Shown: in pieces, positions 58,378-64,000 of the stretch
Layout: every line of letters starts with the position of its first letter
How positions within the stretch are numbered: position 1 is the first letter of the stretch
Assembly (NCBI GenBank): GCA_046051225.1
Contig: JBJOOR010000004.1
Span: 124,001 to 188,000 of the forward strand
DNA length: 64,000 bases
DNA from: CAIODY01 sp046051225
GTDB taxonomy: Bacteria; Bacteroidota; Bacteroidia; Chitinophagales; CAIODY01
Reading direction: 5' to 3'
Program-made: the position numbers and the translations under genes
Notes under the pieces: generated by a model
Told to the model about the DNA's origin: nothing
What the model saw: only the letters and a program-made list of their open reading frames with translations
Databases searched by the model: none

Positions 58378-59565
58378 TTAAAATAAAAACTGAAAGCCAA
58401 TTCTTAGCTGGTCGTTTTCAATTGGTAATTTTATATCGGTATCCTGTAACCTTTGCCAATACTGCACTCTGAACATATATTTGTACTGGTTGAAATAATA
58501 TTGATACGAATAACTTACTGTGTTTCCCATATCGCCTTTTACCACATCGTTGGCGTTTATGTTATCATATCTAACCGAAAATGATGATTTTATTTTTGGC
58601 AAATAATAATTCAATTGCCCATACCAACCACCTGCTAAATAATGTTTTGTAACCACATTGCCATTCAAGTTTACAGGTATTGTTGTTAAATCCCATGGCT
58701 GATATCGGAATCTATCGGCTTCAAATTGCATCGAAAAATGTTTGTATTGAAAACAAAAATCGGCACCATAATTATATTTTTCGCCGTTGATAAAAGTGTT
58801 GGGTGTTACGCTTCCAACGCCATGCCCAGCAACCATATCAGTAGCTCGATTATTGTATGAACCATTTACACCAATACGAAACATAGGCACTGGCACACCA
58901 ACTAAATCAACATCTCTATCACGATATTTTGAAGGATAAGCGTAAGTAACTCGAGCCATATAACTTGGTTGACCTTTAGCATCGCTAACGCCAAGCAATG
59001 CGCTTTCGCCCATGCCGCTATACATTCCTAAATTTACATTTAAGGTTTGATTCAGAAAATCTTTGTACAACAATACACCCACATCTCTACGGCTAAAAAA
59101 TCCTGTTCTTACCACTTCTGGTCTGCCTAAAAAAGCAGCATACTTTTCGGTAATCATCGAGCCATACGAAAATGGAACTTTCATGTAGCCAGCTTCTACA
59201 TTAAACCATTTGCAACCAGTGTAGGATACATTGGCATCAGTAACTGGCGATGCAGTAACATCGGTATTTCCAGCAAATGTGTTGGCTAAATCATACTCAA
59301 AATTGTATTCAAATTTTCCTTTTATCATGCCATGTAAATTCAATCGAGCGTAGTCAACTCCAATTGCATCTTTAGCATAAATTTTATCTTTTGTGTTGCT
59401 TGGAATTTGCGGATTATAAAATCGGAAATTATAAATGGGTGTGAACCAACCACTAAATTCCATTACCGAATTTCGACCAACGGTTGTAAACTGTGCTTGC
59501 GCATTTATGCTTACAATGCCCATCAACACAAGCATTGCAGCAACGATTAATTTTTTATTGTGCAT
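58378..59565 (-). CDS. phosphate-selective porin O/P-like outer-membrane protein
   Basis: This 395-residue beta-barrel protein has a signal peptide (MHNKKLIVAAMLVLMGIVSINAQA). The barrel pattern follows OprO/OprP: GKFEYNFEYDLANTF, VEAGYMKVPFSYGSMITEKYAAF, RRDVGVLLYKDFL, and the terminal strand NDQLRIGFQFLF. Pseudomonas OprP channels phosphate; specificity here is not proven. Its start overlaps the stop of the upstream gene by one base (TAATG), so the two are coupled. Confidence 0.82.
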   Translation of the reverse strand: MHNKKLIVAAMLVLMGIVSINAQAQFTTVGRNSVMEFSGWFTPIYNFRFYNPQIPSNTKDKIYAKDAIGVDYARLNLHGMIKGKFEYNFEYDLANTFAGNTDVTASPVTDANVSYTGCKWFNVEAGYMKVPFSYGSMITEKYAAFLGRPEVVRTGFFSRRDVGVLLYKDFLNQTLNVNLGMYSGMGESALLGVSDAKGQPSYMARVTYAYPSKYRDRDVDLVGVPVPMFRIGVNGSYNNRATDMVAGHGVGSVTPNTFINGEKYNYGADFCFQYKHFSMQFEADRFRYQPWDLTTIPVNLNGNVVTKHYLAGGWYGQLNYYLPKIKSSFSVRYDNINANDVVKGDMGNTVSYSYQYYFNQYKYMFRVQYWQRLQDTDIKLPIENDQLRIGFQFLF

Positions 59566-60269
59566 TATTTTATAGGGGAAAAAGTGTAAAGTGTTTGTCT
59601 ATCATCGGATAGAATGATTAAATTTTCTTTGGCATCAAAACAAATTCCTTCGGGATTTAACACTGGAATTTTCCATTGATTGATAATCGAAAAATCAGCA
59701 GGATTGATTTGATAAACCGTCATTTGTTCATCGCTCAACAACCACAAACTTCCATTGTGGTAAGTGATGGAAGAGGCTTCCTTAAAAGGTGTTTCGTCAA
59801 TCACACTGGTTTCAAATAAGTCTTCGTTGTAAATATGAATGGTTACAGGTTTTTCGGTAACAGCAATAAATTGTTTTTTTTCAGGGTTAAAAGTGATGCC
59901 TTCAAACGATTGATTTAAGCCACCATTATCGTGTAAATAAACCGAACGCATTTTTTTTAATGAAGCTGCATCGTAAATATCAACTCGGCGATAGGTTTCA
60001 TCTAACACATACAATTCATTTCCTTTTTGCAAAATTCCTTCGTAGTCGCTACCTGCTGAATTGATTGACTGTAAAGCCTTTCCGCTTGCATCAATTTTTG
60101 CAACCATGCCTCGGTTGCCAGCAATATAAAAGTCGGTTTTGTTTTCAGCCAAGCATACATCCGATGGTTCCAACACTTCCACTTTTACATGATTGGTTGG
60201 TTTGATGCGATTAATTGTTGTGAAAGAAAACAACCCAATAAGTGTGGTGTAGAAAAATATTTTTTTCAT
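59565..60269 (-). CDS. SdiA-regulated-domain (phytase-like propeller) protein
   Basis: This 234-residue protein has an N-terminal signal or anchor (MKKIFFYTTLIGLFSFTTI) and repeated propeller blades (PSDVCLAENKTDFYIAGNRG, YEGILQKGNELYVLDET, FEGITFNPEKKQFIAVTEK, PEGICFDAKENLIILSDD). This is the SdiA-regulated family, whose fold is related to phytase-like esterases. Catalysis is not shown. It sits between the lamin-tail lipoprotein and the porin, coupled to the porin. Confidence 0.78.
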   Translation of the reverse strand: MKKIFFYTTLIGLFSFTTINRIKPTNHVKVEVLEPSDVCLAENKTDFYIAGNRGMVAKIDASGKALQSINSAGSDYEGILQKGNELYVLDETYRRVDIYDAASLKKMRSVYLHDNGGLNQSFEGITFNPEKKQFIAVTEKPVTIHIYNEDLFETSVIDETPFKEASSITYHNGSLWLLSDEQMTVYQINPADFSIINQWKIPVLNPEGICFDAKENLIILSDDRQTLYTFSPIK

Positions 60270-60295
60270 GATTTTTTTTGAAATGTAAAATGAAA

Positions 60296-60856
60296 TTAGT
60301 TGTTAGATGCGCCAGGCGTTGGTGTTAAATTACCCATCCAAACGTTGCTGCCATCGGGCTTTTGCCCTTCGCTTTTACCACTGGTTTGCAAGCCAAAAGG
60401 ATGTTCGGTGAATGTGGTATAAGTGCCATCGCTATTTTTTCTATACACACCCACAAACTCACCGCCTTTTGATAAAGCAAAATTGGTGTGAATTTGGCTG
60501 CCCACTTTTGAAAGTGTATCGCAAAAAATTACTAAAAATTGATGTGGCTGAATTTGAAAATTAGTGAGCTTGAATTTATTTTTAATACCGATAGTATCAG
60601 TTACATAAATATTTTCTTTTGTAAAATCCATCACATAGCTTGATGGGTTATACAACTCAATCCAATCGGTAGCTTTACCATATTCATTAGTAAGTGTAGA
60701 GCCTGTGGCAACAAACTCGTTGGCTACAACAAATGGATGAGTAGTATCAATAATTATAGGCGTTGAAACTAACGTGGGTAATGTAAAGGTTCTATCTTTT
60801 AAGCAAGAAGATAAAATTGCGATACTACAAAAAAACAGGACTGAATATTTTTTCAT
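60296..60856 (-). CDS. lamin-tail-domain lipoprotein
   Basis: This 186-residue protein has a lipoprotein signal ending in the lipobox LSSC (Cys18). The rest is an Ig-like lamin tail domain: VVANEFVATGS, KATDWIELYNPSS, and GGEFVGVYRKNSDGTY. Such domains occur on secreted nucleases and surface enzymes of Bacteroidota and are thought to bind ligands or the cell surface. It lies 24 bp after the large T9SS gene and 26 bp before the propeller gene. Confidence 0.82.
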   Translation of the reverse strand: MKKYSVLFFCSIAILSSCLKDRTFTLPTLVSTPIIIDTTHPFVVANEFVATGSTLTNEYGKATDWIELYNPSSYVMDFTKENIYVTDTIGIKNKFKLTNFQIQPHQFLVIFCDTLSKVGSQIHTNFALSKGGEFVGVYRKNSDGTYTTFTEHPFGLQTSGKSEGQKPDGSNVWMGNLTPTPGASNN

Positions 60857-60880
60857 TTATTTTTTTATCTATTTAATTTA

Positions 60881-63800
60881 TTAATCTATTTTAACTAGTT
60901 TTTGAGTTGATGTATAATTGCCTGCTTTAAATGAAACAATGTAGATTCCCTGTTTAAATTCAGCAATATCTAAAGCATAATTTCCATTAAAAGTAGATGC
61001 TGGAAACTCAATATTTTTCACCACACTTCCATTGATATCCATTACGTTTATCGTAATTTTATCTATTTCATTTGCCGATAAATTGTATTGAATATTCACT
61101 ACAGATTGAGCAGGATTAGGTGATAAATTAACTGATGAATTGGTAGTTATTTCTTCTTGATTTATGGTTTCTTTATTGATAACATTTACCAAATTAAATT
61201 CGTGCTGTTGCCCATCATCAGCTACTTGCATGGCTAAAGCATCTATCAATTCTTCGTCGGTTGCATCCACATAATGCACTCCATTAATTACATATTCAGA
61301 ATGTGAAGCTTCACGATAAGCACCATTGCATGATGTGTAAGTTGTAGGAACGGAATTTACGATAGCACCGCCCACACATTTAAATGAATAATAAAAATTA
61401 AAGTTTGTATTAATCGGCAAACCTCCAATACTCCATCCATTAGCTGGTAATGAACTGATAGCTTGTATGATACCATGAAAGCCAAAACCATTTGTAAATG
61501 TCCAAACTAATCTATAAGGATAAGTAGATGCTGCTGGAATCAATAAGGTTGGAATACCTTGTAATGCTGGGCTTGGCCAATTTATATTAACTTGCGAACA
61601 GTGGTTAGGAATGGCTGTAACAGTAGGGGCTATTAACGAACCACCACATCCCACAGTAGTACCTAATGAATTATTTGTAGTGAAAATATTTGAACCATTT
61701 ATATCAGTATATTTTGCCCATACTATATAATTGGCGCCCGATTTTAATCCACCAATTATATAACTTGAAGTAGCAGTAGGAACATAAGTAAATACAGCAC
61801 CTGTTGAATTTACTGCTTTCCAATACAATGTTATTTTAGATACATTAGTTAAAGATGGGAAATTAACTTTAATTGTAGTAGTGGTAGGATTAGTTAAAGA
61901 AATAGAAGGCGCCGATGCTTGAACACTAACCATAAAATTGCCACTTGAATTATTTACACCTGCTACTTGAAGATAAACATATTGCCCAGCTAAAGACGAA
62001 AGTGTAGATGGAGACAAAGCCAATGTTGCATTATTAGTTACTGATGTTCCAGAAGCACAGCCTATTTCGGTAAATGTAGGCGATGAACATGGATTAGGCG
62101 TTGATGCTGTATAAGCGGTTAAGCTGGTAATAAATGATGTTGAAGGATAGGTGCTTCTAATATAAAGTGTAATTGGATTTAAAGCTGGAACTTTAAATTT
62201 ATACCATACTGTTTTTGGATTTGAACCAAATAAATTACATGAAGGTATTGGTTCGTTTGCTCCTAAATTGCTTGACAATAAAGAGTTTCCTGTATAATAA
62301 ATTAAATTAGGACCATAAGGCGCTGTAGTAGCTGGACTATTAGCATTTGGATTATTATCAATACCACCATGAACTGATGAACCATCATCAAAGGCAGCAA
62401 ACACAGTAGGTAGGCCTGCAATTTGTCCTGAATTTGCAGATGCATTTGATGCTGTACATGGATCATCATTGATTGGTGTTGTGCATATTTTTTTGCCTAA
62501 TTGTAATACTATAGTATCAGCAGCATTCAAGTTATTAAACTTAGTATTAACCGTATTTACATTTGAAACCGAAGCCACATTCCATGATGCATACAAGCCA
62601 CTATAATATTCACCTGTTAAAATTGATGTAGTTACTGAAGCATCAAAATCTGAATTTACATAATACACTTGTGCCGTATAATTAGCCGCTGTAAAAGAAT
62701 TAATTGGTTTTATTTTCCAATAGCGATTAATTGTTTTTGATGAATCAAAACATGAAATATTAATTTTAGAATAATCATTTTTAATAGATGAAATAATTAT
62801 ATCGCCAGCCGCTGTAACAGCGTTAGATGAAATTTTTACAGGTGCGTAAGTGGTAGCATCTCCTACAGGAAAATCAACATTTACTAAAGTGCCAACAGGT
62901 ATAGTACGACGCAACGACCCATAAATATAATTAGTAGAATTATAACCGCTAATGTTTCCACTTGTACCTATAATTTTATTGCCTGTAATAATTTTTCCTA
63001 TTGTAAAATTAATAAATCCAGTAACCTGAAGATTATCTGAAAGAGTTAATCCTGCTGCATTATTTACCTCTATTGAGTTAATAGTAGTAGGCAATGCATC
63101 GCCTGTATTTTGAGCTATAGAATTATAATAAATATAATTTGCTGATGTACTAAAATTTCTTGCGCAAGTTTGAATATTACCTAATGCTGCTGATTTAGTA
63201 ATCCCATCTACAGATGCAATTTTTAATGTTGCACCATTCTGTAAGTTAAAAATTGATTTATAATTTCCTGAAGATGCAATAGTATAACTACCACAATCTA
63301 AAGTTGCATTTGCATTTACAGTAAGTGTTCCAAATAAATTTATGTTACCTAATAATGTTACAGATGCACCACCATTAATAGTAATGTTGCCGTATGTTCC
63401 ACCCGATAAAGTTTGATTTGAATTGATAACTAAATCGCTATACGGTGTAAGTGATAAGCCTCTAAAAATAGTATTGGTAGGTGCAGTAGCTACAATTATC
63501 CCAACTGTAGTAATACCCGAACCTGATGAAGTAATATTTGAATTATAGGCAGCTAAATCAACAAATTTATGAATTCTATTGCCTGATGTTGCACCTACGG
63601 TAATGTACAACTCAATACCAGTGCAAGATTCAAATCCTGCAATACCAGTGCATCCACCATTTGCTGTTATCGAACCTCGGCTTGTCCATGTGGTTCCATT
63701 ATAAGAATATTTTAATAATCCATTAGTTTGATCGGCTATATACACTAAATCAACACCAGCAATATTTGGATCCTCATCAAAAAACACCGAACTATATACG

Positions 63801-64000
63801 TTGCCCGACGGAACAGTTAATAGCGCTGATAAAGTTTGTGAAGTTGTAGTTGGCAATCCTGTTCCCACTTTATTCAAAGCAGTTGATGACGAAACAATTA
63901 ATTGCCCATTAACAACACTTGCTGCTCTAACATTTGATGAAGATAATGATACCCCATTTGAATTATTACCTATTGTAGTATATATAATTCCATTTGGACC
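60881..64000 (-). CDS. large secreted T9SS type A protein (5' end outside window)
   Basis: The frame is open to the window edge. The residues before the first internal TTG read GPNGIIYTTIGNNSNGVS and continue in phase, so at least 1039 residues are coded and the start lies outside. The body contains propeller-like segments, a self-dissimilar set of repeats (NGGASVTLLGNINLFGTLTVNANATLD), a fibronectin III-like part, and a final type A sorting domain (NLSPNPAQSVVNIQYNL ... GIYIVSFKAGNYTSTQKLVKID). It is first in the visible part of the unit leading to the phosphate-porin-like gene. Function unknown. Confidence 0.84.
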   Translation of the reverse strand, partial: GPNGIIYTTIGNNSNGVSLSSSNVRAASVVNGQLIVSSSTALNKVGTGLPTTTSQTLSALLTVPSGNVYSSVFFDEDPNIAGVDLVYIADQTNGLLKYSYNGTTWTSRGSITANGGCTGIAGFESCTGIELYITVGATSGNRIHKFVDLAAYNSNITSSGSGITTVGIIVATAPTNTIFRGLSLTPYSDLVINSNQTLSGGTYGNITINGGASVTLLGNINLFGTLTVNANATLDCGSYTIASSGNYKSIFNLQNGATLKIASVDGITKSAALGNIQTCARNFSTSANYIYYNSIAQNTGDALPTTINSIEVNNAAGLTLSDNLQVTGFINFTIGKIITGNKIIGTSGNISGYNSTNYIYGSLRRTIPVGTLVNVDFPVGDATTYAPVKISSNAVTAAGDIIISSIKNDYSKINISCFDSSKTINRYWKIKPINSFTAANYTAQVYYVNSDFDASVTTSILTGEYYSGLYASWNVASVSNVNTVNTKFNNLNAADTIVLQLGKKICTTPINDDPCTASNASANSGQIAGLPTVFAAFDDGSSVHGGIDNNPNANSPATTAPYGPNLIYYTGNSLLSSNLGANEPIPSCNLFGSNPKTVWYKFKVPALNPITLYIRSTYPSTSFITSLTAYTASTPNPCSSPTFTEIGCASGTSVTNNATLALSPSTLSSLAGQYVYLQVAGVNNSSGNFMVSVQASAPSISLTNPTTTTIKVNFPSLTNVSKITLYWKAVNSTGAVFTYVPTATSSYIIGGLKSGANYIVWAKYTDINGSNIFTTNNSLGTTVGCGGSLIAPTVTAIPNHCSQVNINWPSPALQGIPTLLIPAASTYPYRLVWTFTNGFGFHGIIQAISSLPANGWSIGGLPINTNFNFYYSFKCVGGAIVNSVPTTYTSCNGAYREASHSEYVINGVHYVDATDEELIDALAMQVADDGQQHEFNLVNVINKETINQEEITTNSSVNLSPNPAQSVVNIQYNLSANEIDKITINVMDINGSVVKNIEFPASTFNGNYALDIAEFKQGIYIVSFKAGNYTSTQKLVKID

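Overview
The window is a stretch of AT-rich bacterial chromosome from a member of the Bacteroidota. The evidence is: promoters of the TTTG-N18-20-TAnnTTTG type in front of tRNA genes and a surface-protein gene; five proteins ending in type IX secretion (T9SS) sorting domains (two gliding-motility/CHU_C type, three type A); a PorX regulator; a PorV/PorQ-family protein; and a TonB receptor with an N-terminal carboxypeptidase-like plug domain. No phage, insertion sequence, CRISPR array or rRNA operon was seen. Coding density is high, and several convergent gene pairs are separated by a few bases or overlap.

Layout. 1-3.3 kb: feoA, a deoxynucleoside kinase, comEC. 3.3-9.6 kb: a large CHU_C-type secreted protein and two tandem von Willebrand A (VWA) paralogues. 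9.7-12.3 kb: two overlapping Dpp-type ABC permeases. 12.3-22 kb: a TPR-like protein, an aminotransferase, an acyltransferase, a YfhO membrane protein, porX, an HD phosphohydrolase, a DUF1801 protein, an RsbW-like ATPase and tRNA-His. 22.3-28 kb: a patchwork locus (TMEM175 channel, ParE-type toxin/antitoxin, two unknown membrane proteins, double amidohydrolase) with duplicated junction sequences. 28-32.5 kb: urocanate hydratase, an unknown secreted protein, an SDR enzyme, a second toxin/antitoxin pair, an unknown protein. 32.5-43.4 kb: polA, then atpG-tatA-gatA-lytic transglycosylase, then a PKD-repeat CHU_C protein. 43.5-46.3 kb: an rRNA methyltransferase, a DMT transporter, greA. 46.3-55.4 kb: a three-gene unit of TonB receptor, 1367-residue T9SS protein and PorV-like protein. 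55.4-56.8 kb: a dehydrogenase, tRNA-Glu, a tRNA-Val-like remnant and tRNA-Val. 57-64 kb: a beta-propeller T9SS protein, then a unit of a phosphate-porin-like protein, an SdiA-regulated-like propeller, a lamin-tail lipoprotein and a T9SS protein cut by the window edge.

The most notable signals are: (i) the locus at 22.8-24.9 kb, where unrelated cargo genes sit between repeated copies of the amidohydrolase 3' end and the TMEM175 5' end, like stacked cassettes; (ii) two secreted-protein genes whose signal peptides appear to begin at ATC, in the shared context TTATCAAAA; (iii) a 58-bp repeat, 57/58 identical, upstream of two unrelated genes; (iv) several families of short dispersed repeats captured in frame inside housekeeping genes, most visibly polA; (v) a tRNA-Val-like hairpin between a promoter and the intact tRNA-Val. 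All functional calls rest on reading the translated sequence and on family knowledge; no database search was run.
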